64,000 nucleotides of DNA. Origin: Nectonema munidae (Eukaryota > Nematomorpha > Nectonematoida > Nectonematidae). The stretch is from assembly GCA_030549495.1 (NCBI GenBank), contig JAUIRK010000919.1, forward strand, positions 62,001-126,000. The letters run 5' to 3'. Positions 21,956 through 35,000 of this stretch are shown one piece after another. Under the pieces are notes generated by a model, which worked only from the letters and a program-made list of their open reading frames with translations, was not told the DNA's origin and ran no database searches. Made by a program: the position numbers and the translations under genes. The first letter of the stretch is position 1; every line of letters begins with the position of its first letter.

Positions 21956-23086
21956 GAAGAGATTTTTAAGTGTTTTCTCTCATTTCTAATGATGCAGGAA
22001 TATTCTATGTATATATTTTTTTACATTTCCTGCCTTCAAAAAATGTCGCCCCTCCCTTCATCAGAGGTACAGATACGCAAATTTTTGATTGTTTTAAATA
22101 ACCTTTTTCCAATTATTAGCATTTTGGTTAAGTGTTATAGGATAAAATTTATTTTATCAAAAAAATGACATAATTACGTGATGCTTATGCCAACAAGGGA
22201 TACAAACACAGAATTACAACATAAAATAAAAAGAAATTCTGCTAAAAAGACAAGAACTTTTTTTTTAAAAAAGTAAGGTGTACGGTAAGTTAAGTAAGTA
22301 AGGTGTTTTTTCAAATTAAGTCAGTAGAAAGAAAGGGGTATATGATTTTATAAATGTAAAGTTTTGTACAAGAGCTTAAATGCAATTTTCTTGATAAAAA
22401 TTTAAATAAAAAACGATTTATTTGTTTTCATCTGAGATTGACTCCAAAAGTTGCATTAGAAAAAGGTCATGAATTATTCAAGTCGGCAAAGAGTAATATT
22501 GAGACAATTTCACCTTGGGGAGGGATGAGCTAAAGGATTTAGTTTGTGACACAATTTTGAAACTGAGCTTTCTTATTTTTGGGAATATCAGTCAATATTT
22601 ATTTTCAAGAAGTTATCAGCCTTGACGTATCATACACTTAGTTTTTGGGTAGAGATTTTTCATGGAAAAAATATTTATCTAGAAAACATTTTACAAGCTT
22701 TAAAAATTCAATACTGTAATACATTATCGTGCCAAAAACAATGCTAGCATATATGCAAACGAGAACCGTTTTAAACTTTCATATAAACTTGCTTTAAAAA
22801 TGATATTTCATATTTTAAACAATTAGAACTATGACATCATGATAATGTAAAAGCAAATATTTATATATGCTTGTTTCCTCGAAGAAAACTGAAAGAAGAC
22901 CCGATTCGAAGACATAATCGAAGTTTAATTTCAGATGTGTGTTAAAAAAGTTTTAGCAAAAAAATATTCATTTTATCAAAGGTGTTTGGTTAAAATCAAG
23001 ATATAATTCGTTATTTTTAAAAGTACTCATAGTAACTTTCATTTTAAAAGGTAAAAAAGGAAGTGACTAAAAATTTTCGACATCAT

Positions 23087-26000
23087 TTATAGTTCATCTT
23101 TGTCTTTATTTTCTGAAGGCTCTTCTTCTTCTTCTTTCGAATCGGGATTTGTTTCATTTTCCTCTGATGTTGGTGAGCCTTCTTCTTTTTCTTTTTCTTC
23201 TTCTTCTTCTTCTTCGTCATCTTCAACAATATCAGCTTTAGTATCCGCTGGAATTCCTAAACTAATTTTCAGAAGCCTGTCTATACTGTCAGAAAATTCT
23301 TTGGGATCTGGAAGAGTAAAGCCGGATCTAAGTACCGCGTTATCATACAAGATTTCCGCCAACTTCATTGAAGAAACTTTTTCACTATCAACATCTCCAT
23401 CCTCCTCTTCTGCAGAATGAGTGGATTCTTCTTCGAATTTTTCTTTTAAGTGTTTGATCAAAGGATGTCGTACATTAATTTCAAATGTCTTTGGCATGGA
23501 CGCGTAATAATTTGTGCTCGTGTCTCCGGCTTTGGCATACGCTTGTGACTTCATTAGACGCTCCATGTTTCCGCTCCAACCATATGTGTCAGCGACGATA
23601 GCACAAGGAGAAGACTGGAGTCGCTGTGAAATCTTCGCTACTTTTATTTTGTCTTTAAGAGCGGCCTCTCTCAACCAATCAAGGAGATTCTTGTGCTCAG
23701 CTTCCAATTCCTTAATTTTGGCTTCTGCTTTCTTCGAGCTCGATTCTTCCAAGTTTCCTTTCGCCAAATTCTGCAGTTTTTTGCCATCGAATTCCGCAAC
23801 GTGAGTGATGAAATGCTCGTCTATCGCTTCATTCAGGAGAAGAATTTCATAGCCTTTGCTGATCAATCGCTCTGAAAATGGACTTTTCCTGGCTTCTTCA
23901 AGGGAAATGCCAGAGATATAGTAGATGACCTTTTGACTCGGCTTCATTCGCTTCACGTATTCTTTGAGAGAAATCTTCTTATCAGAATCATTTGTGGAAT
24001 GGAATCTCAAAAGATTCAAGATTCTATTTCTATTTCCAACATCTTCGATAACGCCAACCTTCAAACTAAAAAAAGAATTCAATTAAAACTAATAACAAAC
24101 TCCAAACAGAAGAATAAACTATTGCTAATGTTATATAATTATTATTAGTGATGTATGTATCCCATAATTTTAACCAATTTGGATAAACTTATAGTTAATA
24201 TTATCTAAGTCAGATGTTTTCGCTCTGACTCCAAAACACTGCTCAGGGGGTGAGTAGGTTTGGTTAGATGTTGGATTCGAAAACTCAAGGTCTTGGGGTC
24301 GATACCGCATCAAGCCTGCTTTTTTCATAGTTCGGTACAAGAGGCGCAAATGTGCCTTTTCGGTGTAAACACCTTACGTTACGCCCACCCCTACCCCTTA
24401 ATGCAGAATCTTGATTTTATAAAGTTAATATGACTTGTAACAAAGTATTAAATATGCACAAAAATTTTTTGGAAATTTTGAAATTTCTTATTTTTCAGTA
24501 TAATGAAACTAAAAATGAAGACCTTTGATTTAAAAAGATTTATATTTTAAACTTTCGTGAAACAGGAATTATTTTATTGTTTTTTAAAGTAATTTATTCA
24601 GCCAGGTTTATTTTTCCCAGTAAAATTTGAAAATAAAATATTTTTAATTCAATTTGAACTTTTTATAATTTTTTAAGAAAAATATTTTTTGAAGTATTTT
24701 AGAAATATTTTATATATAGTATATATAAGGAGAGAGATCTTTTTGGTAGATCATTTTTGGGTAAAATTTTCAACGGGTCTAATTTCAAATACTTGATATA
24801 CAACTTTCCCTCTTTATAATACGTACTTATTGCTTTGGCTTATCATAATACTACAGAAGCATGCTTAATGTTTAGAAACTTTAAATCCAAAAGCAGTGCT
24901 AGTTTATAACAATAATCATTTTTTAAATTGAAATTATTTCACTGAAGTGTGGGTTAAAATGGGTCCAGTAAAATTTAAGTCAACTATAATGCATATAAAA
25001 TATCTCTAGATTATATTCATGAAGTTTTAGTCATCTCAAAAAAGAAATGGAATTCAATGAACGCAATTGGCTCCTCGAATTTTTGAACAATAAGATATGT
25101 ATTTCAACGTATTTAAGGCGCGTGTTTCCTTACCCTCGAAGACAACATTTCCTCGGAAGACGGTTTGAAACCAAAAATTTTTTAAGTAAAAGAAATTTTG
25201 ACTTTATTGTAATAACTTTTTTAATATTTTAAAGAAAATTTTTTCTTATTTCTTTTATTAATTTGTATAGAAATTTTCAAAATAGTTAACTCTATATTTT
25301 TTTCTGAAAAATGACACTAGCTTTTTAATCTGTTTTTCATTATGTTCAATTAATTATTAGAAAAAATAATTTTTTTGTGCATATTTTTCTCATTACACTT
25401 AGTTCATGTATTTTTTGTAAAAAAATTTAACGGTATCTATTCAAAAAGAAGAAGAGTATTCCTTAATTTTTAAGTATATTTGAAGTCTGGAATTTACTGG
25501 AAGTTTAATGTGTAACTATAGAATTTGTATTGATGTAGAGAATATCATCGTTGGTTGAAGTGAGGAAATTTTTATCTGTATAATCTTGAAAATCCTTGAT
25601 TGAAAATTGGTTTCTAATAGTTATTTTGTATTGAATACATTTCATTGGTTTTTGCTAATCTCGAATGTATTTTCCACTATGTCTTCAAATAACTCCTCTT
25701 GAACACGGTATCTAGTAGTGATTTTTCTGATTACTGTAAAAAGTACTAAATAGTTAAGTTCTTTCGAAGCTAAATCTATATTCTCTATCTTCGTCTTATG
25801 ATAGTCTTTCTGTAAGATGGTATATTTAAATGGAATTCTTTTCTAGGTTGGAAGATATTTCGAAAATATAAGAAATGTATATTCTGATCCTGTGGTCAAA
25901 AGGAGAGGAAAAATTAACTGCTTCTCAAAATATCTATTTTTCACTAAGAGTTATTACTGATATTTTTTCCTGACAAAACTAAAAATGGATAACTTTATCG

Positions 26001-29000
26001 GTAAGTTTTATTATTTTCAACAGATTTATACTTATTTGAAAACATTATAGTTTAGTAGTTTTTGTATTTTATATAAAAGTCAAAAAAATTGAATTAATTA
26101 AAATTTTTACTACATTTGTCCTTTATAGTAGTTTTTTTTAGCAATTTTACTAAAGATCTATTTTTGTAGAGATAAAATACTAGCCTTCCTCTAAAAATTT
26201 GTATTATTTTGAAAAATATCTCAAATGAAAAAATAACTATTTTTTAATTTTGGTTTCCTTCAATATCCGCAAACATAAGTTCAAATAAGTATAAATTTGT
26301 TGAAGTTTTTGATTAAATATTTTTAACAAAAAGATTTAGAAATAAAAATAGTTGTAGAAATTGTATACTGTGTCAAAAATTTTCAATGAGTGCTTTCTAT
26401 ACATCGATTTTGTTTCTATTGGTCAGCTAAAATCAAATTTAGTATAAAATACTATTTCCATAAGAATGGAGGTTTTTCAAAGCAGTTTGAATAGAGATGT
26501 GTTTTTATTAATTATTTGTTTGAAAAAACCATAAACATTCATCAGATAAATTTTCTGAATTCGATGTTTCATGATCACTTTTCTCATATTTTAGTAGTAT
26601 TATCTCTCAAGATTAGATACTTGTAAAGTTCAGAGGAAGAATCTTTGAAAATATATGATAATCTAAGTGGGTATGGTTACGTAATGATTAAGTATTATGT
26701 TTTAAATAAAATTATATACCTGGTTACCAAAAATATTTCTTCTGAAGAAATAGTTAAAGATAGTTTTGGGATATAATATAAAAAGGATGTGGATTACATG
26801 GATCGTTTTACATCTATTAATTTATGTAAATGAATAATAATGGTTATTCTTTGTGGAATGTCAGAGTAATGAAGATTTTACATAATCAGATAGTTATTTG
26901 AAAGACTTGAAACTTGTTGAGTATGAAAGTAAATTTTATACCGAACATGTCTTACTGATATATACCTCACAAACAGAAGAAAAAACTTCAAAGTAGTGAT
27001 ATCCTTTCGTCCACACTTGGTAAAATAGAGGTGGTAGGAGAAGAAGAAGAAATATTTAGAATAAATAAGTTAAATCTAGAGTTGATTGTAAAAGTGATGT
27101 ATTCAAGAAAATGGTTCTTTTGCACTATCTAGACATTTTATCACAATAGTTGGATAATTTACGGATATTTCTTCAAAATTTATCAACTCGTAAAAGTGGG
27201 AGAAAGTATTTTGGAGATCTATCTTTGAAGTTAGGATTATGAAAGTGAGGAAAACGTCTTTACGATAGTGGAAGAGATTTGATTAGATTTTCGGATTGAA
27301 GAAGATTTGTTGCCACAACATACTGTTATTATGTTTCTCATGAAGAAAAAGAGGAATAGAAAATGTTATAGATGTAAAGATATGTAAAATTCATAAAATT
27401 TTTCTTTCATAATTGTCATAGTTAGAATTTTGAAATTGTATATGTTTAATTTTATTCTTACTATAGAAAGTAAAGTATTGTTTATAATTTTTTAAATAAT
27501 CTCTTTTTTCAAAAGTTTTTTTAATTGTTTTTATTTAGTGAAAAAATAAATAAAAAGAATAGATGAAAATATGAAAAAATCAATCTAAAATAAGGAAAGA
27601 TAATATCATTGTCAAACAAAATTGTTTATCAAAAAATCGAATATTTGTCATATCTAGATATTTGAAATATTTTCCTAAATAAAATCTTTGTTATTCTAAA
27701 TGTTAACAAAGATCATAATTTATAATATTTTACTACTAAAAAAAATATTTGAAAAAATATGAGAATCATATTTTCAATTTTTAAAGATTTTCTGGTGGGT
27801 AATTTTTTGTTTTCCATGTATGTACTAATTTGTTTTTCAGTAAATAAAAAACAGCAAAATTTGTTATTTCACATTATTTTAATAATTTACATGTTAATTT
27901 TATTTTAGGTTATATATTTAATAATCGATGAAATATAGCTTTGAAAATTTGAGTTGACGTAAAACTCCCCTTACGTCTTGCGAGGGTTAAGGCGACACAG
28001 GCGATAGCGTTGTTAACATAAATTCCCAAAGCAAAATGTTAAAGGCAGCATACCTATGACAAATATTAAGAAAATTCTATCCATCATAAACAGAACATTA
28101 GTTGAGGGTTTGTTTAAATTGAAATATAAATTAATAATGACTCAGGTCTAAAAGCCTCCAATATCAACTTCTACAAAATCGAACCTGTAAAAATGCGAAT
28201 CTCCTATCATATGTCTATGGGTGCGTGTTTTTGCGTGCGCTTGTGTAAATTTATGCTTTAATTTCTTAAATGTGTTCTTGATTTAGCTGGAGAAAAATAC
28301 TTCCTTTTTATCAAGCATCACATCAAGTTATAAAAATTCGTAAAACTGTCTGAACTTATTTTTGTCAGTTTTGCATCCAAACGAGGAATAATCGCCCATA
28401 ATAACAGAAGTTTAAGATTTTACAGCGGTTCAAAGATTCAAGAGGAAAATAAAATTATATAACTAGCAAGGGAAATTAAGAGCCGTGTAGAATTTTCCGG
28501 TTTGCCCCCTTAGAAAGGCCGACCGTGATCAATAAAATAAAGGAAGAGAGGAAGAGTTACTTGGTGCTGTATTCTTTGTAGAATTTTTCGTAAACATCAT
28601 CAGCCATATTCTTGAACATTTCCAGAGCTTTCCTCACCAGCTTCTTCTTGATGATCTTGAGGAGTTTGTTCTGCTGAAGGAGTTCGCGAGAAACATTCAA
28701 GGGCAGATCGTCGGAGTCAACCAGGCCTTTGAGGAAGGAGAGGTAAGAAGGCATCAGGATTTCTTTGGGGAAGTGAGAAGTGATGAAGACTCGGCGAACA
28801 AAAAGCTAAAGTGCAAATCACCAGCCAAGTTAAATATTCTAATCTTTACAAAACCGGATAAACTTGAATCATAATCGCATTAATTATTATCTTAACTATA
28901 TAGAAAATATGGATAGCACCACACATTAGCGACGTTAAGTAGTCTTGTGCTTATCCAATCCAAAAAATTCTGTTGGCCCCAAATTCACAACAAAAAATTA

Positions 29001-32000
29001 TATTGCTAAAACGTTTATTTAAACCGTATCTTTTGTTATTTCAATTACACTATTACTTGGTTAATTTCGATTTCAAGTTTATTAAATTTTCTTTTATTTT
29101 GTAAAGATGAATGTAAAGATTAAAATCTTTGAAATAACAACAGCAATAAAAATTTCGATGTAGACATCTTAGCGTACGAAATTATAACCCTTAATATCCC
29201 ACTCAAATAAAACTATATGATTCGATTTAGTGATTTGAGCCAGAATAAATCTGGAAGAAAAATTTAATATTAAGACTGAAAAAAAGAAATTTGGTTGCTA
29301 AAAATGCAAAACAACTGCAACATAAGAAAATCCATAGTTACTGCGTTGTTACTAGCAATTTATGAATGAAGGGTGAAAATATCGAATAGGACGTCTGTGG
29401 AGAAAATACATTAGAATTCCGTCCTTACGTGGAACCGAGGGAAGATGTACAAAATATTAATTTCTATGCTTATGGAACAGCAGGAGAACTGAGGATACAA
29501 AAAAGTTTTATAGCTCGCACGGCATGAAGTAAAAGAAGGAAATCTAAATATTTTGAAAAAGCCTTCAATTGATTTTAGAAAATGCTTTCCTACCTCTTCT
29601 TTATGAAACTGAAAATAGTAAAGCAATCTGGTCCGTTAAAGCGGTATACAAAGAAAGAGAGTCCAACAACATTAATTCTTATTTCCGAAATTATCAGAAA
29701 TGAGGATCAAAATGGCGTATTTGTAGGGCAAACGAGAAAAAGTCGTTTGAAAGTTGAATCAAATAATTTAAATGATTTCTCAATTCAGGTTTGATTGTAT
29801 CTGAAAAATGAAACAGTTCATTCCTCCCACTCTCCACAAAAAAATTTTATTGTGACTTTGGGGCGAACACAGAGAGTAAGGATACCTTAATGTTGTCATT
29901 GGGCTTTCCGTAGGATGAGAAGTCATTTGAGTTGTAGGATGGAACGAAGAGGATGGACTTGAACGAAATGTCTCCTTCGGCAGAGAAATGGGTGTGGGCG
30001 AGACTCATTTCAGAGGACTGGGTGAAGGCCTTGTAGAATTCCGCATACTCTTCCTCACTCACATCTGCGGGCTTCCTCAGCCAGATGGGCTTTTGGTCGT
30101 TCATCAGCGTCCACTCATCTCGCATCTCCTTCTTTTTCTTCTTTTCTTCTTTCTTGTCTTCAGTTTTTTCATCTTCCACCTGAAAGGAAGAGGATTCAAT
30201 AAAAAGTCACAGAGCATCATCATCACCTCACAAAAAAAGAAAAGGGGCAATAGCGACAAATTTTTTATATTTGTCATCACTTTTCATGTCAAACTTATAT
30301 ACTAAAAAAAACTTTAGGTTGGGGTAGAATTAGTATTAAAAATAATTATATTTGAAGTAGTTTAAATACGGAAAATGCTATTTTTCATACATTTTTCAAA
30401 GCATAGTATTTTTACCTTGGTATAAGTTTTGTTTTTCATTGTACTTGTGTATTACAAAGGTAGTAGATATAATTTATCAACTAGAATTAAATAGTGCTCG
30501 ACGGAGAATCGTTCAAGCTAAAAAAAAATATAAATAACTTATATTCAATAAGTTTAATTTTCGAAAGCATTTAGGAGTGGCCTTTCTATACCCGGAGGCG
30601 GATGTGAGAGTTCGCCTTAAATGTTTTACTTTAGTTGAAGTAGGATGTTTTGCTCCAATTGCGCAACATGGTTGACAGAAAAAGTGGCAAAACTTCCCTT
30701 TTAAAACTACATGCTTAGAAAACAGTGAGTTCTAGCCACAGTTTATTCTTGTAGAGCGAATATAAACTTTTAATAAGTGACTACCTCTATCCAATGAACA
30801 TATTCAGTTCTAGTTCTTAGATGCCGATGCCCCTCCCTCCCCGAGGACAAACGTTTAAGTCACACCCTCGCACTTACATGCTCTAACTGCTTTGCTCAGT
30901 ATACTAAGGAGGCTGACTTGATTTTAATCATTAGATAAATTTTGAATACCATTTTTAAGAATGATCAAACAAAATCAATGAAAAGCTTAAAAAATACGTT
31001 TAAATCACCTTTTTGAAAGGAATTTTTAATGCCACCATCAAAATTCATCTTCATCAAGTGCAATAGCAATTTTTAAAAGGTTTCTCTCATTTTCAACAAT
31101 AGACACGCCTTCATGAACATATACTTTTATATTTGCTGCCCCAAAAGTGTCGAGACCAGAACATATGCCCCTCCGCCCTACAGAAATGTCATAACGACCT
31201 ATATGAGAATTGTTCCCCTGCCGTCAGGTTTTCAATAAAGAGAAGTTTCACTGTACACTACCTGAATCATGTTCGGTGGATTAATGAGGGTAAAAATAAT
31301 GCGAATTTTAACGGGTACCTACTACCCACATACACTTTCTTGCAGAAGCGAGCAAACAAGAGAAGGTTTTGGCTTATTCGTGAAGGACTCTATTGAAAAT
31401 GGAAAATACCTTAGCGTCATCTTCTTCCACTTTATCTTCGGCAGCCTCTTCGTTCTTTTTGGCCTCGGCATCTTCCGGTTTCACTTCTTCTTCCTCTACT
31501 TCTACTTCCTTGCTTTGGAGCAGGTAAATAGGAAAGTTGATGAATTGACTGTACTTATTAACCAATTTTTCAAGTGTGGCCTCCTTCAAGAAGTCTTTTG
31601 CTTCATCTTTCAGGTGGAGTCTAAAAAGAGGAAGATGAAAAGAGAAACAACTTCACTTTGCTAATTCGTATTATGAAAAAGTGAATACAGCTTTTCTTAT
31701 TTCAAGTATCATCATCGCACATCTTATTAAACTTGTATTTTGGGTGCGGTTCTTTGTGAACTGATTCGAATTTTAGAATTACAGTCAACCCTCGTTAATC
31801 CGAACAGAACATTTAGAAAAATGAAATTATCTAGATTGTAAAAAATGATTTTGTCATCAAATTTTACGGAGATAATATATTATTCCATGATATTGCTGAA
31901 ATATTTCTATTAAAAAATCTTAATTTTAACTGAAGCTTGACTGTGTTCTAAAGTAATTACCCTTCATGCCGAAAAGGAAATCAAAATTCCATAATATAGA

Positions 32001-35000
32001 AATATGCTTGTATGGTTGGTGGATAAAACTACCATTGAAAATAGCATTTCATTTAGATTCACCTTTGAAAGACACATTATCTGTCTTTAATTCAAAAAAT
32101 ACAAATCTCATAACCTGTACGATTGAACGTGGGTAGAAAACTTGTTTGTCATCTCCAACCTGTATACTACGGTGGTTTCTATTCCCTATACAAATGATTA
32201 GGGAGACAAGGTTCAACTTTCTGTTCATATTTTGCTAGATGTAAGATTTGATATATGTTTTCTGGAGTCCAATATCCCTCTACATAAATTAGGATATCCC
32301 AGTCTGAAACCTTTTTTAAAAGTCTTGGGGTACAACCTGCCTTCAATTTCACCAAGTAGCCTTATTGTTAATGAGCTAGCTGATCAAAACCTTTTTCTTA
32401 TAAAAATTATTTACCAGAAAAAAAGTCTTTTTTATGATGGATGAAATTAATATTTCTGAAGAATCTTTTAATAATGTATTAGTTGGCACATTAGAAGAAC
32501 CAAGAAATCTTTTCTGGTGAAATCAAGTTTCATTGATTCGTCTATCACTTCACAAAAAATAATAATTGTAATCGATGATTTAATAAAAGAACTTGAATAA
32601 AAAGAAATAATTTTTGCTTATTTTTGAGTGATGTGGCAAAGTACAACATCTTAGCTGGGGACTATCAAAGCCTTTTAACTTAACTTGTTCCATTAACATG
32701 TTTTGCACAATTGTGCGTTGAAAGTTAGAGCTCATTTTAAAGAAGATAAACTGGTTGTTTCTGTTAAAGCTTTTACCATTAAAAATAAAACAAGAAGGAA
32801 ATGTTTAATACCCTCCCGCTCCAATTATTACAAGATGGTGAAGTTGGATTAAGGCTGCTTTGTATTATTTTGAAAACATAAGTGACGTTAGAAATATTGT
32901 GGATAGTTTGGAAGAAGATGGTGTTCTTGTAGAGAGAGAGAGTGAAAGAAACTGTTAAAAAGAAATGTTTAACTAAAGATTTGATGAGTATTAAAAGAAA
33001 TTAGGAGCTGAACTAATTGAAATGGCGGAAAGTTCAAATTTCTCCATTATTAAAGCTTTTAATACATATAATTGTTTGAGTTTCGAAGAAGAATGTGGCT
33101 TGAAGCAGTACTTACACCAAAGAATCAGCTCAGACGATATAGTGGAATTCATGCGTGTGGAAAACGAAAACATATCTCCTCTTCAGACTTATGATCTTCT
33201 TGAAAATTCTTAAGATACAACTTTACGTTCTCCATGCTCAAAAAACCTTTGTCAAAAGATAGAAATTATCTTTTCATAACATTAATATTTGAATTATCAA
33301 TGAAACTTTTAGGTCAATTTTTGGTGCCCCTAGTGATGACCCTTGATTTGATAGGTCAAAAGAAGGGTCTTTCCCATACTGCTTTCTTTACATTGCATGA
33401 TGACTTGAATCATCTTACTTTACTCACACACATCAAAGCGTATTCCCATCCCAGGCATATAATTACAACAACACTGCGAGCAGCAAGCCTTGCCATCTTT
33501 ACACATATTTACAATATACACAAGTAAACAATATTTCAAGGTTGAATCAAAGTTTAGTATTTTAGTATAATATTTCAACCGAAAACCTCTAACCTAAGAG
33601 GGGGGAGGAAGGAAAAAACTGATTCTAAGATGGGAACAAGTATAGGAAAGTGCATACACTTAGATTTTCAAGCGAGTTTAGGAGGGGTAAAATAAAGCCC
33701 AAACGGGCTTGAAAAGTATTTTTCGCATTTTTTTGCAGAATTTTAGCTTAAAATGTTAAAAATTTGGCAAGGTCTTTAAAATTATTAAAAAAGCAATGCT
33801 AAAAATGATGCAAAATAAAGGAGTCAGGGTAAAAGATGCACTTTAACCCATTAGTACAATAGAAAACAGACTATATCTAAAAAAACGCAGACGATTTATA
33901 TTCAATCATTGAAAAAAGTAGACGAAGATGAAATTACTTATGTTCCCAAATGAGAGCATTGGGAATTAATGGGTTAATAGGTTTAAAAGATACTTCTCAA
34001 CTTTCAACAAGAAATACATAAAGTAACAATTTAGTCTGGCGCAGTCTACGTTTAAAAGAAAGTAGTAACAAGTTACGTGATTTGGGTGCCTCTTTTTAAT
34101 GAATCTCCACGAGCATCCTCAACAACAGAAAAAGAGCTGGCATCGCTCGTCCATATGTGCTGCTTCTCGTCTTCATTGCATTTGGAAGCAACAACGACTC
34201 GATCTGCCACCAAAAATGCGGAATAAAAGCCGACACCAAACTGTCCAATCAAATCGGAAGCTGATTTGGAGTTTTCAGCAGATTTCATTTTCGACATGAA
34301 TTCCGATGTTCCAGACTTGGCAATTGTACCTAATTTAATTTGAAAGGTTTGAGTTTTTGTCTTCGAAAGACAATTAAAAATAAAACGATTTTGATTTAGT
34401 GTTTTGAACAGTGGAAATTATAAAATTAAATATATAATTAAATTATTTCCATGACTTGCAAATTCCCTGACCTAAGTTCCTCGACTGGTATTTGAGATTT
34501 TGCATTCTTATATTTGACAGAAGGAACTCACTTAGATTCAATAAAAAGGCTTGAACCAATGAAGAATACAACCATAACAGTTCTGATATCTAGGATTGGG
34601 AGGAAAAAATTTATTGGCATTACAAAAAGATAAACCTTAAAAAAAAGAAAAGTAAATTTAAAAATCAGTTAAAAGCAGAATACATTTCACTGTAGGTACG
34701 TTAAAAATGAGGTGTTAATTCTAAAATTTTGAAAAGTCAGCATCATTTTTTATCCTATCTTGGGAATCATTATCGTAAAAGAAATCATTCAATGAGATCG
34801 AAGAAAATACATGAATTTTTCTTACTCAAACAAAAAACTTTATTTAAAATCCAGGTTGACATAACGAAAATTCACAAAAATAAAAAAAGTTACCCAGATT
34901 TTTAATCAAGTCTTCTTTACTCATCCCAACTCCACTATCCAGAATGTGCAAAAGATTATTTTCTTTATCAGCCTATCAAAAATAGAGAGGAGTGAAAAGC

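Larger units (their letters stand above)
20481..23086. other. Intergenic between the Tigger remnant and the GRP94 3' end
   Basis: No gene recognised. It includes two tandem duplications (listed separately). TTTATT at 22598-22603, read on the minus strand, is a possible GRP94 polyadenylation signal 484 bp past the stop. This is weak evidence. Confidence 0.35.

Noticed and set aside
23100-23420. Plus-strand Ser-rich ORF
   Set aside because: Antisense of the acidic Glu/Asp-rich C-terminus of GRP94 (GAA/GAG codons read as TTC/CTC and TCT).
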